Assembly (NCBI RefSeq): GCF_033344935.1
Contig: NZ_JAWPMM010000001.1
Location: forward strand, 4,770,115-4,834,114
Length of the DNA stretch: 64,000 nucleotides
Source of the DNA: Reichenbachiella sp.
GTDB lineage: Bacteria > Bacteroidota > Bacteroidia > Cytophagales > Cyclobacteriaceae
Direction: 5' to 3'
In this document: piece by piece, positions 17,785 through 26,665 of the stretch
Layout of the letters: each line of letters starts with the position of its first letter
How positions within the stretch are numbered: the first letter of the stretch is position 1
Made by a program: the position numbers and the translations under genes
The notes under the pieces: model-generated
The model's database searches: none
Told to the model about the DNA's origin: nothing
The model's input: only the letters and a program-made list of their open reading frames with translations

Positions 17785-18267
17785 ATGACACCATCAGTAG
17801 GAATTATCATGGGTAGCAAAAGCGACCTGAATATTATGAATCAGGCAGCCGAAGTTTTGCAACAATTAGGTGTAGACTATGAGCTGACTATTGTTTCTGC
17901 TCATCGAACCCCACATCGAATGGTTGAATATGCGGAAAACGCCAGGTCAAGGGGCCTCAAAGTAATTATTGCAGGTGCAGGCGGAGCTGCCCATTTACCT
18001 GGCATGGTCGCTTCTATAACTACATTGCCTGTGATAGGAGTGCCTGTAAAGTCTAGCAACTCTATAGATGGTTGGGATTCTGTGCTTTCGATTCTTCAAA
18101 TGCCTGGCGGTGTTCCTGTAGCTACTGTAGCCCTTGATGGTGCTAAAAATGCCGGTATTTTAGCTGCACAAATAATTGGCAGTCATGATGAGGTGGTTGC
18201 CGACAAATTAGCACAATACAAAGTTGAGATGCGCGAAAAAGTAGAAGATTCTATCCGTAGCTTATAA
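17785..18267 (+). CDS. purE: N5-carboxyaminoimidazole ribonucleotide mutase (class I PurE)
   Basis: A 160-residue class I PurE, which converts N5-CAIR made by PurK into CAIR. It shows the family start [13 protein letters not shown], the SAHRTPHRM loop with the catalytic His, the glycine-rich [11 protein letters not shown] segment and GVPVKSS. Pairing with purK on the same transcript confirms the class I, not the class II, route. The stop is followed by a gap with a 20-base inverted repeat. Confidence 0.96.
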   Translation: MTPSVGIIMGSKSDLNIMNQAAEVLQQLGVDYELTIVSAHRTPHRMVEYAENARSRGLKVIIAGAGGAAHLPGMVASITTLPVIGVPVKSSNSIDGWDSVLSILQMPGGVPVATVALDGAKNAGILAAQIIGSHDEVVADKLAQYKVEMREKVEDSIRSL

Positions 18268-18327
18268 AATCTCTTCATATTTTTGAGAAAGAAACAATAA
18301 AGCTGATCTTAACCGTTTAGTTTTTAG

Positions 18328-18347
18328 TATTTCTAAAATTAGAAATA
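18328..18347. repeat. 20-base perfect inverted repeat upstream of the lipoprotein-DUF5723 pair
   Basis: TATTTCTAA (18328-18336) and TTAGAAATA (18339-18347) are perfect arms separated by two bases. It sits 51 bases before the GTG of the next gene. It could be an operator; the AT-rich stem is a poor terminator for purE because no T-tract follows. Confidence 0.5.
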
Positions 18348-18397
18348 TTAGTATATTGCCATTCAGCGTGGCAAAAAGTGTAGAATAAATAAAATTT

Positions 18398-20044
18398 GTG
18401 CAACTTATCAGATCTGTCTTGACAAAATATACACGGTATTTTAACACCATTTTTTATGGGTTGATTGCCATACTGTTTTCCATGTGCAATGCAGGGGAAT
18501 TAGATTTCGATGACATTGAAGTTCCGACCTATACGCCATTGGTAGTTGCCCCCATCGGTCAAACTTCCTATACTATAGAGAATCTTATCGAAAAATTGAA
18601 AGACTCCACTTTAATCATAACGGAAGATAATTCTAATTTGATTTTTGTTTCTTATAGAGATACTACTCTATTTGATGATTATTTGTCCATTATTGAATTA
18701 GAAGATGTAACTAACTCTGACGCCATTGATGCTGGACTTGACCCAATACCAGGGTCACCCGGCCCCCAAGACGTTGTCATTCCAACCCAAGATTTGTCTT
18801 TTGAATATACATCACCTAACAACGAAGAATTGGATTCGGTAAAATACACAGCAGGCACAATAACCCTAGATATTCAGAATGGCTATGCTTCAGTATTAGA
18901 ATATGAGCTAACTCTAAACGACATTGTAAATTTGGACACTGGAGATCCAATGGTAATATCAGGCACGCTACCAGCTAGTGGCAGTGATAATGTAAGTCAG
19001 CAGCTGACCAATCACAAAACGCTCATTGAGCAAATCTCAAATACCAATATCTTCACAGGCGATTTTGATGGGGTTTTAAAAGTCAAAACCGGTGATTTCA
19101 TAAATGGAACAGAAATCATCAATTACACATTGACAATCACAAACGCCGAGTTCAGTGAAATATACGGGTGGTTTGGAGATAAGACGATTGATCTTGCTGA
19201 TCAAAGCATAAATATTGACTTTTTTGAAGGCATTTCTGAAAATGGATTAGTCTTCAATAATCCTCAGCTTAATTTTTATATTAACAATGCATTCGGTGTT
19301 CCAATGGGATTGAACTTTGAAAATATATCCACTTCAAATGCAGATGGATCATCGGTTAGTTTATCAGGAACGATCACAGACTCTCCACAATTCGTACGTG
19401 CACCAAGTACCAGTCAGGTAGGTTCTATAGCAACTTCTGTTATCAACATAGATGAAAGTAATTCTAACATGAGGGACTTACTCGCTATATCACCAAACCA
19501 ATTTAATATTTCTCTTTCTGGTGAAGCCAACTATACGAATGAAGATGGAAGTGACCGAAATTTTGTGACGGCTACAAGCGAAGTTGAAGTAGTCACTGAG
19601 ATTAATCTACCTCTGAATGTGAAGCTTACTGATGTAACTCGTGATTTTCCTACTGGCATAGAGGGTTTCGACTTTGAAGAAGCAGATACTATCAGACTCG
19701 TATTAAATACAGTCAACCAATTACCCTTTGACGGAGTAATTGATATGCAGTTTTTAGCTGCAGACTCTTCTGTTTTATTTGAAATCACAGATATTCTGTT
19801 TTTCAATTCTGCAGAAGTACCATCATCTGGTAAAATTGAAGAGCCTGTAACAAATTCCGCAATAGTTAAAATACACAAAGGTGAGAATGGTGGTTATCAG
19901 GAACTACTCGATGCAAGTGTACTCAATCTATTAACTCATATTACAAGCTATAAAGCCAGCGAAGATAATTTCGTGAAAATATTTTCCGATTATGAGCTGC
20001 TAATTCAAGTAGGAACTGAAGCAAACATTAGTCATGAGTTATAA
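18398..20044 (+). CDS. lipoprotein-like secreted protein of unknown function
   Basis: A 548-residue protein starting at GTG. The N-terminus is basic, followed by a hydrophobic segment at about residues 18-29 and then Cys30-Asn, so it is probably a lipoprotein, although FSMC is not a standard lipobox. The rest is rich in Asp, Asn, Ser and Thr, mostly beta-strand-like, with repeated DxxN and acidic pairs typical of surface-exposed Bacteroidota proteins. No known domain is recognised. It overlaps the DUF5723 barrel gene by 11 bases, which points to a joint complex in the outer membrane. A TTG at 18419 is a possible alternative start but would shorten the basic region. Confidence 0.65.
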   Translation: MQLIRSVLTKYTRYFNTIFYGLIAILFSMCNAGELDFDDIEVPTYTPLVVAPIGQTSYTIENLIEKLKDSTLIITEDNSNLIFVSYRDTTLFDDYLSIIELEDVTNSDAIDAGLDPIPGSPGPQDVVIPTQDLSFEYTSPNNEELDSVKYTAGTITLDIQNGYASVLEYELTLNDIVNLDTGDPMVISGTLPASGSDNVSQQLTNHKTLIEQISNTNIFTGDFDGVLKVKTGDFINGTEIINYTLTITNAEFSEIYGWFGDKTIDLADQSINIDFFEGISENGLVFNNPQLNFYINNAFGVPMGLNFENISTSNADGSSVSLSGTITDSPQFVRAPSTSQVGSIATSVINIDESNSNMRDLLAISPNQFNISLSGEANYTNEDGSDRNFVTATSEVEVVTEINLPLNVKLTDVTRDFPTGIEGFDFEEADTIRLVLNTVNQLPFDGVIDMQFLAADSSVLFEITDILFFNSAEVPSSGKIEEPVTNSAIVKIHKGENGGYQELLDASVLNLLTHITSYKASEDNFVKIFSDYELLIQVGTEANISHEL

Positions 20045-21512
20045 TTTAATATCACGTTTTCTACTAGCCCTAGCCTTTTGTCTTGTAAGTACCAAAATGG
20101 TACATGCCCAATCTGGTATTTCCTTATATCACTTGACCAACAGCACATTTCAGGGGAATAATTTCAATCCAGCCTTTTTCCCTGAAGGAAAAACATTTGT
20201 CGGATTACCTGTAATATCCGGGATCTCAATTGATTACAATGGTCCTGTTAGTTATGAGGATGCTATTACAACCAACGAATTAGGTGAAAGAGAATGGGAT
20301 ATTGACAATTTTGTCAACAACGCCAAAAAAAGGAATTACGTGAGCATGGAAGCAGATATTTCTACGCTTCACGTCGCTTGGAGAAAATCTCCCACCCAAG
20401 GATATTCAATATTTATTAGGGAAAGAGTTGGTGCCAGAGGTTTTTATGGTGAAAACGTGGTAAAAACGGCTTGGCGTGGAAACACCGCCATCGTAGGTGA
20501 CGAAATTGACCTGAGTAGAACAGCACTAGATGTCAGGTATTACAGAGAATATGGATTTGGTGTGTGGAAAAGCATTCCAAATAGAGCCATAAATATCGGT
20601 GTGCGCGTTAAGTTTCTTAATGGTATGATCAGCGCAGTAACTGATAACAAATTCGACGGTTCTGTAGGGTTTGAAGAAAACACATACAATGCAAACTTCG
20701 ATCTTCAGGGAGCTACCGTAAATACTTCAGGGCTTAATTTAATAGATAGTGATGATCTCACCTCTCATATGATCAGCAATGGAAATTTAGGAGCAGGAAT
20801 TGACATAGGCGCGCATTGGAAAATCAACAAAGAATTGTCAGCAGCTGTTTCAGTTAATGATCTTGGCTTTATTCATTGGAAAGTTGATCCTGAAAACTAT
20901 CTGCTTGCAGACACTACTTTTAGATTCACAGGGATCGACCTAGCTGATGTAAGCAATTTTGAAGATGCGTATCTGGATACATTAAAAAACGCACTCCAGG
21001 ATACTACACTTTATAGAGCATATACCACAGGACTCAATACAACTTCTTATGCCAGTTTAATGTATCAATTGACACCTAATGATAGATTTACTGGTACCAT
21101 TGCTGCGCATATCGTTCGCGGAAATTTCCGAATGATCTATTCTGCTGCCTATACTAGAAAAGTCGGTCGAGCACTAAATGTATCTGCCAATGTATCAAGA
21201 ATACCTCAGCAAGGAATAGATCTTGGACTAGCTGCAGCAGTTAATTTTGGATCTTGTCAAATCTATATGGCATCAGATAAACTACTGAGGGTCTGGGATG
21301 TTACAAAAATTGACGCTGTGGACTTTCGATTTGGATTTAACCTTGTATTTAATGGGAAAGGGAAATCTCCTAAGGATGACAACAGCGACTTGATGCACCC
21401 ATCACCTTACAGCAAAAAAGAGAAAGTTGAAAAGAGTGATGGAATCTACTGGATAATTAGAAAACAAAAGCCACGACCCGTTTACGAAAAGTCCAATTTC
21501 AAGGATTATTAA
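20034..21512 (+). CDS. DUF5723 family outer-membrane beta-barrel protein
   Basis: A 492-residue protein with a signal peptide (cleavage near the VHAQS at residues 23-27) followed by SGISLYHLTNSTFQGNNFNPAF, the typical start of DUF5723 proteins, which are predicted outer-membrane barrels of the PorV/PorP/FadL-like kind in Bacteroidota. Alternating hydrophobic strands run through the whole mature protein. The N-terminal Asn-Pro-Ala-Phe motif resembles that of PorV-type proteins, but there is no link to secretion machinery genes here. The start overlaps the upstream lipoprotein-like gene by 11 bases. The stop overlaps the convergent hisA-like gene by four bases. Confidence 0.8.
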   Translation: MSYNLISRFLLALAFCLVSTKMVHAQSGISLYHLTNSTFQGNNFNPAFFPEGKTFVGLPVISGISIDYNGPVSYEDAITTNELGEREWDIDNFVNNAKKRNYVSMEADISTLHVAWRKSPTQGYSIFIRERVGARGFYGENVVKTAWRGNTAIVGDEIDLSRTALDVRYYREYGFGVWKSIPNRAINIGVRVKFLNGMISAVTDNKFDGSVGFEENTYNANFDLQGATVNTSGLNLIDSDDLTSHMISNGNLGAGIDIGAHWKINKELSAAVSVNDLGFIHWKVDPENYLLADTTFRFTGIDLADVSNFEDAYLDTLKNALQDTTLYRAYTTGLNTTSYASLMYQLTPNDRFTGTIAAHIVRGNFRMIYSAAYTRKVGRALNVSANVSRIPQQGIDLGLAAAVNFGSCQIYMASDKLLRVWDVTKIDAVDFRFGFNLVFNGKGKSPKDDNSDLMHPSPYSKKEKVEKSDGIYWIIRKQKPRPVYEKSNFKDY

Positions 21513-22237
21513 TTCACGCCAACTGCGAATTGCTCCATATCGTCAAGCGTGATTTTGCCTTCATAAAACGCTTTACCAAAAATCACCCCGTAAACACCAA
21601 TATCATTTAATCTTTTGATATCGTCTACGTTTCTAATACCACCACTAGCAAATAGGCAAAGATTAGGGAACTTTTCGATGACTTCTTGATACAAATCAAA
21701 TGAAGGTCCTTCCATAGCCCCTTCTCTCGAGATATCCGTAGTCTTAAGATACTTGAGTCCTCTAGAGTAGAAATAATCAATATGCTCGAACGTATCAAGC
21801 TTTGTTCCTTTTTGCCAACCTCCTACACGTATAAGGCCATCAAGAGTGTCTGCGCCCAGGGCAATTTTTTCACGGCCATATGACATCATCCATGAAGTAA
21901 ACAGTTCAGGATTATAAACCGCTATTGTAGCTGAAGTTATACTTTCAGCGCCATACTCAAATGATTTAGTTACATCGCCGTCGGTATGAATACCGCCAGA
22001 AAAATTGATAGCTATATCCGAATAGCCAGACATCATCTCAAGAATATGATAGTTTACAGGTGTACCTTTTTTTGCACCATCCAAATCAATAAGGTGTAAT
22101 CGATTGATCCCATGATCCTCGAATTGACGGGCAAGGTCTATCGGACTTTCGTTATAGATTTTTCCGGAAGAATAATCGCCTCTGGTCAGTCTGGTTACTT
22201 TGCCATCCTTAATTGAAATCGAAGGAACTAAAAGCAT
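21509..22237 (-). CDS. hisA: HisA-like isomerase with altered active site
   Basis: A 242-residue TIM barrel of the HisA family, which isomerises ProFAR to PRFAR in histidine synthesis. Alignment by eye to E. coli HisA is good over the entire length (GDYSSGKIY, LHLIDLDGAK, TDISREGAMEGPSFDLYQE, SSGGI-like ASGGIRNVDD, VIFGKAFYEG). However, the first catalytic Asp (in the PALDL motif) is replaced: here the strand reads VPSISI, so Ser stands in place of Asp. The second catalytic Asp (GADTLDG) is kept. The VGGGVR loop is FSGGIH. It is not in a his operon. It may be a paralogue with another substrate, so annotation as HisA is provisional. Confidence 0.75.
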   Translation of the reverse strand: MLLVPSISIKDGKVTRLTRGDYSSGKIYNESPIDLARQFEDHGINRLHLIDLDGAKKGTPVNYHILEMMSGYSDIAINFSGGIHTDGDVTKSFEYGAESITSATIAVYNPELFTSWMMSYGREKIALGADTLDGLIRVGGWQKGTKLDTFEHIDYFYSRGLKYLKTTDISREGAMEGPSFDLYQEVIEKFPNLCLFASGGIRNVDDIKRLNDIGVYGVIFGKAFYEGKITLDDMEQFAVGVN

Positions 22238-22389
22238 ATATTTAATGGGTTACAGGTAAACAAATAAAACTAATGTAGAATTACATCAGCGAATTTGCGC
22301 TTTAAACTATTGTTAATTCTACAGGCAATGGGAAAAAGTCCATCAAACCACCACAATTAGGAAATGGGCGGATACACAATATAACGAAA

Positions 22390-23085
22390 TTAGTCCATTT
22401 TTACAAGCTTAAAACCTTGTCCATGAACCGTAAGAATATGTACGGATTCCTCTTCCTTTAGATACTTTCTGAGTTTAGCGATATAGACATCCATGCTCCT
22501 TGCATTAAAATAACTATCATCCTTCCATATAGCCATCAATGCAACACTTCGATCCAACGTCTCATTCATGTGATCACAAAACAGCTTTAGCAATTCATTT
22601 TCCCTTGAGGTTAATTTAATCTCTCCTGACGGCCTTTCAAGTACACTTTTATCATAACGAAAAAGCATTGAACCCAACTCATAAGACGTTTTATTCAACT
22701 TTCCATTGCCTTTATTATTCGTTCTTTTTAATATGACCTGTATGCGAAGTAAGAGCTCTTCCATACTGAAAGGCTTCGTCAAATAATCGTCAGCGCCCAA
22801 CTTGAGGCCTTCGATGGTATCCTCTTTCATAGACTTTGCCGTGAGAAAAATCAGCGGAGCCTGCTTGTCCATGGCACGAATATCTCGAGCTAGAGAAAAG
22901 CCATCTTTTTTGGGCATCATTACATCTAGAATACAGAAATCAAAATCTCCTTCTTGAAAAGCCCTGAAACCCGCTTCCCCGTCCTGGCACAAAACGGTTT
23001 CATATCCCTTAAGTTGAAGATATTCATTAAGAATTTGTCCCAAATTAGGGTCGTCTTCCACAAGTAGAATTTTGACTTTACTCAT
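22390..23085 (-). CDS. OmpR/PhoB-family response regulator
   Basis: A 231-residue two-domain regulator. The receiver domain has the acidic pair EDD at residues 10-12, phosphoacceptor Asp54 in CILDVMMPKKDG, the LTAKS switch Thr and the KPFS lysine. The C-terminal winged-helix domain (about 135-231) includes LTSRENELLKLFCDH and RSMDVYIAKLRKYL, typical of OmpR-type DNA binding. It starts one base after the stop of the sensor kinase gene, so both are made from one transcript. The overall type resembles the RprX/RprY systems of Bacteroidota; the signal is unknown. Confidence 0.92.
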   Translation of the reverse strand: MSKVKILLVEDDPNLGQILNEYLQLKGYETVLCQDGEAGFRAFQEGDFDFCILDVMMPKKDGFSLARDIRAMDKQAPLIFLTAKSMKEDTIEGLKLGADDYLTKPFSMEELLLRIQVILKRTNNKGNGKLNKTSYELGSMLFRYDKSVLERPSGEIKLTSRENELLKLFCDHMNETLDRSVALMAIWKDDSYFNARSMDVYIAKLRKYLKEEESVHILTVHGQGFKLVKMD

Positions 23086-23086
23086 A

Positions 23087-24703
23087 TCACTCTTTATTTA
23101 GTTGGTAAGGAAGAAACACAGTAAACTCACTTCCTTTTTTCAGCTCGCTTTTCACTTGAATATTACCTCCATGTGCCTCCACCATGTTCTTTACATAAGC
23201 TAGTCCAAGACCAAATCCTTTTACGTCATGCAGATTGCCTGTAGGTATTCTATAAAACTTTTCAAAAATCTTGTTAACTACTTCTTTCGACATGCCAATA
23301 CCTTTATCAATGATCTTAATCATTATGCCTTTGGCATGATCAATGGTCATGATTTTGATGGCTGGTTTATCCGCAGAATATTTATTCGCATTATCCAATA
23401 GGTTGTACACGATATTGGTCAAGTGCATTTGATCAGCAGTAATCGTCTGATTGATCGCCAGTAAATCCGTTGATATCTGCCCTCCTTTACTTGTTACCTG
23501 AATTTGAATATTGGCCAGAGCCTTTTCTATAATCTCGTGTACGTTGACCTGTTCCAGCTTTAGCTTGAAATCATTCCGCTCTATCACCGCCATTTGAAGA
23601 ACTTTTTCGACCTGAAGTCCCAAACGTTTATTCTCATCATGTATAATACCCAGGTACCTTTCACTAAGCCCTTCAGTATTTCTAATTTGATCATCACGAA
23701 GTGCTTCACAGGCCAATGAAACCGTTGATATCGGGGTTTTAAACTCGTGGGTCATGTTATTGATGAAATCACTTTTTATCTCCGAAAGTTTCTTTTGTCT
23801 GAAAATCGTATGAATGGCAAAAGAGAAGCAAACCAGAATGATTACGATAAAAATTAAAGAAGACACTAGTGTCACCCATATTTTACCCAATAAATAAGTC
23901 TGCTGATCTGGAAACCTAACTACCAAATAGCCTGCAGCACCCATGATATCGTTTGGGAAAAGACTGGCTCTTAAATCGGATGATTGTAATTCAGATCTGC
24001 TGTCAGCAATTTGCTCAATGGTGAATCTTTCTTCCAGCGGATCAAATATGCCAAAGTCAAATGGTAGTTCTATTCCTCGATCCTGCAGACTACTCTTTAG
24101 TAACGAATCTGCCTCTTGAGCATCAATTCTGCTATTCAAAGACTTAACCCCTGCAAACAATTCATGCATGGCCAATTGAACATACTCACTTTTCTTGGCA
24201 ATTCGCTTTAATCTTTTCTGATATTCAATGTTGTTGGTAATAATTGAATCGACTTCACCTTCTTTGATGAAAATCTCTTCATCCGAATCATCCGATGGAG
24301 TTTCAGTTAATGTAATCGAAACATTTTTAAGTTTTGGATCATTTTTCTCTGAATCAAAATAGAAACTCAACCACTCAGGGCGTCTACTAGAGTCTTTGGC
24401 ATAATCCTGTACCTGAATGACTTTCTTTTCAAATGTGCTCTCTATCAACTCATATTGATTAGAGTCGCTTTCCGATGGGCTCTTAAATGCAAAATTGGTG
24501 TGAAAGTTATCCACCGCGACTATCATGGCTTCTTTCTTCTCCAACTTTTGAGCAACAGAAGTTAAAGCGTCTTGCACATCCCTTTTGAATGCTTCCTCAT
24601 TAGCACTAATAATACTCTCAATCCAATAGACTTGAAATACCACAAGGCCCACGAGCGCCAATCCCATGGCCAAAATCAACCCTCTAATAGCCAATTTATT
24701 CAT
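23087..24703 (-). CDS. membrane sensor histidine kinase
   Basis: A 538-residue kinase with one helix at about residues 8-28, a periplasmic sensor region of roughly 245 residues, and a second helix at about 277-300. The HisKA domain holds the phosphorylation site in NMTHEFKTPIS; the ATPase domain has the N box NLLDNANKYS, DKGIGMSK and GFGLGLAYVKNMVEAHGG. The periplasmic part has no recognised sensor domain and is rich in charged residues. It is the first gene of a pair with the OmpR-type regulator directly downstream. A perfect TAnnTTTG box on the minus strand at 24708-24715 ends only four bases before the ATG, so the mRNA may be leaderless. Confidence 0.92.
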   Translation of the reverse strand: MNKLAIRGLILAMGLALVGLVVFQVYWIESIISANEEAFKRDVQDALTSVAQKLEKKEAMIVAVDNFHTNFAFKSPSESDSNQYELIESTFEKKVIQVQDYAKDSSRRPEWLSFYFDSEKNDPKLKNVSITLTETPSDDSDEEIFIKEGEVDSIITNNIEYQKRLKRIAKKSEYVQLAMHELFAGVKSLNSRIDAQEADSLLKSSLQDRGIELPFDFGIFDPLEERFTIEQIADSRSELQSSDLRASLFPNDIMGAAGYLVVRFPDQQTYLLGKIWVTLVSSLIFIVIILVCFSFAIHTIFRQKKLSEIKSDFINNMTHEFKTPISTVSLACEALRDDQIRNTEGLSERYLGIIHDENKRLGLQVEKVLQMAVIERNDFKLKLEQVNVHEIIEKALANIQIQVTSKGGQISTDLLAINQTITADQMHLTNIVYNLLDNANKYSADKPAIKIMTIDHAKGIMIKIIDKGIGMSKEVVNKIFEKFYRIPTGNLHDVKGFGLGLAYVKNMVEAHGGNIQVKSELKKGSEFTVFLPYQLNKE

Positions 24704-24707
24704 GTCT

Positions 24708-24715
24708 CAAATTTA
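24708..24715 (-). promoter_or_regulatory. -7 box abutting the sensor kinase start codon
   Basis: On the minus strand this reads TAAATTTG, a perfect TAnnTTTG match. The ATG begins four bases later at 24703, so transcription would start at or next to the start codon. A -33 element at the usual distance is not clear. Confidence 0.4.
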
Positions 24716-24765
24716 CGTTTTTGGAGAAGCAACGATCTCTATTTAACCAATTTTAACTATTTGAA

Positions 24766-25479
24766 TTATTTATCCAGCAGTTGGATCAATTGAGTCAATT
24801 GAGTGATTTCAGATGTAACCTCCTCTTGATGACTATTCTTTGCCGGATTGAAATAGACCTGATCCATTCCAAAATCACGAGCACCTTTGATGTCTGTCCC
24901 AAGGTTGTCACCAATCATCAATGAGTCTTCTAAAACTGCTCCGGTATGCTTTATTGCATAATGGTAAATCCCAGCACTCGGTTTTTTATGTCCCGCCTTT
25001 TCTGATGTAATGATTTTATCAAAATATTGATCCAAGCCTGAGTGTTCCATTTTTATGGATTGAATCTCTTCAAAACCATTCGTGATGATATGTAGATCAA
25101 ACTGATCTCTACAAAAGTCCAGTACCTCAAAGGCTCCATCAATTACTTTTTTCTTTTTGGAACATTCCACTAGAAAATTGGCATTCATGTCTACCAGCAA
25201 ATCCTCTTTTACACTCCTCATATTGGCATTGGCGGCCTCCAGTACAATACGAAAGCGGTTATTTCTTAGATAGAATTTATCAATTTTACCTGTATCCAAA
25301 TCCGCCCATAGTTTCGCATTTTCATGAAAAAAAACATCTCGAAATGTAACTTCATCCTGCACCCCATACTTGCCCAGATCGTACCTATGATATAAATCGA
25401 AAAGTGTTTCAGACGCATTAGCGTCCCAGTCCCATAAGGTATGGTCCAGGTCAAAGAACAAATATTTGTATGACTTCAA
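24766..25479 (-). CDS. yjjG: YjjG-family HAD pyrimidine nucleotidase
   Basis: A 237-residue HAD phosphatase of the YjjG subfamily, which dephosphorylates non-canonical pyrimidine nucleotides and protects the nucleotide pool. Motif I is FFDLDHTLWDWD with the nucleophile Asp and the DxDxT core; motif II is HIITNGF; motif III Lys is in KKPSAGIY; motif IV is MIGDNLGTDIKGA. Length is normal. Its start overlaps the stop of the ArsR-type regulator gene by four bases, so the two are cotranslated. Confidence 0.88.
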   Translation of the reverse strand: MKSYKYLFFDLDHTLWDWDANASETLFDLYHRYDLGKYGVQDEVTFRDVFFHENAKLWADLDTGKIDKFYLRNNRFRIVLEAANANMRSVKEDLLVDMNANFLVECSKKKKVIDGAFEVLDFCRDQFDLHIITNGFEEIQSIKMEHSGLDQYFDKIITSEKAGHKKPSAGIYHYAIKHTGAVLEDSLMIGDNLGTDIKGARDFGMDQVYFNPAKNSHQEEVTSEITQLTQLIQLLDK

Positions 25480-25850
25480 TATTGAAATGGTTTTTTGTTG
25501 ATGGATAACTCTCTATTCGAGTGAAGGACTTTGAGCGTTTCTAAATCCTTTTGGAGTTGCTGATCCTTGTTGAGAAACTTAAAAATTTGAGACACCATGC
25601 CCATAACCTCCTCCTTGATTTGATAAAACACCCATTGATCTTTCTTTCTGGAATTCAACAAACCGGCATGTTTTAAATAAGTGATATGTCTTGAAGTTTT
25701 CGTCTGTGTAAAATCCAATACATGCTCTATATCCGAAATGCTTAATTCGTTTTCATTGAACAACAAAAACATAATTCGCACTCTTGCCTCTTCTGAGAAC
25801 GACTTGAAAATTTGCGAACCAAACTGAAGATTAAAATGCTTTAGCTGCAT
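25476..25850 (-). CDS. ArsR-family winged-helix regulator without cysteines
   Basis: A 124-residue ArsR/SmtB-type DNA-binding protein. The helix-turn-helix core reads ELSISDIEHVLDFTQTKTSRHITYLKHAGLL followed by the wing KDQWVFYQI. In metal-sensing members the recognition region has ELCVCDL; here both Cys positions are Ser, and the protein contains no Cys at all, so it is unlikely to sense arsenite or a soft metal through thiols. It is cotranslated with the yjjG-like gene through a four-base overlap. It might respond to another ligand or act as a constitutive repressor. Confidence 0.85.
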   Translation of the reverse strand: MQLKHFNLQFGSQIFKSFSEEARVRIMFLLFNENELSISDIEHVLDFTQTKTSRHITYLKHAGLLNSRKKDQWVFYQIKEEVMGMVSQIFKFLNKDQQLQKDLETLKVLHSNRELSINKKPFQY

Positions 25851-25914
25851 GGGTTCTGTAGTTTAGAGATTTATAGTGACCAAACCATCCAATAAGGATT
25901 GCTGAATAATTGTT

Positions 25915-25922
25915 TAGTTTTG
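25915..25922 (+). promoter_or_regulatory. -7 promoter box for the secreted CarboxypepD_reg-like protein
   Basis: TAGTTTTG is a perfect TAnnTTTG match, 54 bases before the GTG start at 25977. The -33 element is not clear. Confidence 0.4.
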
Positions 25923-25976
25923 TAAGCATAGAAAACCAACACGTGCAAATTAGCATTAAATAAAGAAAAAGAATCA

Positions 25977-26606
25977 GTGAAGCACATTTTAGCAGCTCTC
26001 TTCGGTATCATATTCATGTCCTATGCCTTTGTTTCATTTGGGCAAACGGATCAAAGAATCATTCAGTTTTCTGGAATCGTGGTAGGTGAAGACAGTACAT
26101 CCGGAGTGCCTGGAGTGCACATTTTCGTGCCTAAAGGAGGAAGAGGAACTACTTCCAATCCGTATGGCTACTTCTCCATGCCTGTGCTTGAAAATGATAG
26201 TCTGATTATCAGTGCAGTTGGTTATGAAAAAATGCACTTGATTATTCCTGAAGGAGGAAATGACAACTATACGGTAATTGTAGAATTGTTGCCTGACACC
26301 ACCTTCTTGCCAGAGCTTGAAGTCTATCCATTCCCTACAGAAGAACTTCTAAAAGAAGCAATTCTTGCTATGCAAGTGCCTTATCAATATCAATATAAAA
26401 ATATGCAACAAAGTCTGGATCAGGCCATGTTGAATAAAATGTATAGGAATCTTCCTATGAATGCTGGTAACAACTACAACTACTATGTAAACCAGCAAAT
26501 GCTCACTTACAATGCTAGGTTCCAGACTACTTCTGTGCCTCTGCTCAATCCTTTTGCCTGGGGTGAATTTATCAAATCACTCAAACGCAACAAGAACAAA
26601 AAGTAG
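25977..26606 (+). CDS. secreted carboxypeptidase-regulatory-like domain protein
   Basis: A 209-residue exported protein, starting at GTG. Signal peptide residues 1-23 end at FVSFGQ. The next 90 residues are a CarboxypepD_reg-like beta-sandwich: FSGIVVGEDSTSGVPGVHIFVP, then RGTTSNPYGYFSMPV and DSLIISAVGYEKM, as in the N-terminal plug extensions of SusC/TonB receptors. No barrel follows; the C-terminal half is a helical, Gln/Asn/Tyr-rich stretch. A second gene of this type, at 51851-52645, has the same architecture, so these are two members of one family in the window. Function is unknown; periplasmic. Confidence 0.75.
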   Translation: MKHILAALFGIIFMSYAFVSFGQTDQRIIQFSGIVVGEDSTSGVPGVHIFVPKGGRGTTSNPYGYFSMPVLENDSLIISAVGYEKMHLIIPEGGNDNYTVIVELLPDTTFLPELEVYPFPTEELLKEAILAMQVPYQYQYKNMQQSLDQAMLNKMYRNLPMNAGNNYNYYVNQQMLTYNARFQTTSVPLLNPFAWGEFIKSLKRNKNKK

Positions 26607-26613
26607 TAAAAGA

Positions 26614-26640
26614 GAAAAGGGACAAAAAATGCCCCTTTTC
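26614..26640. terminator. shared hairpin between convergent genes
   Basis: GAAAAGGG (26614-26621) pairs with CCCTTTTC (26633-26640). It lies between two convergent coding regions and, having AAAA and TTTT arms, could act in both directions. No long T-tract follows, so the call is moderate. Confidence 0.5.
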
Positions 26641-26665
26641 ATCAACCAACCGTAAACTATTATCT

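Noticed and set aside
22290-22305. TTTGCGC stretch like those after promoter boxes, on the plus strand
   Set aside because: No plus-strand gene follows; both neighbours are on the minus strand.
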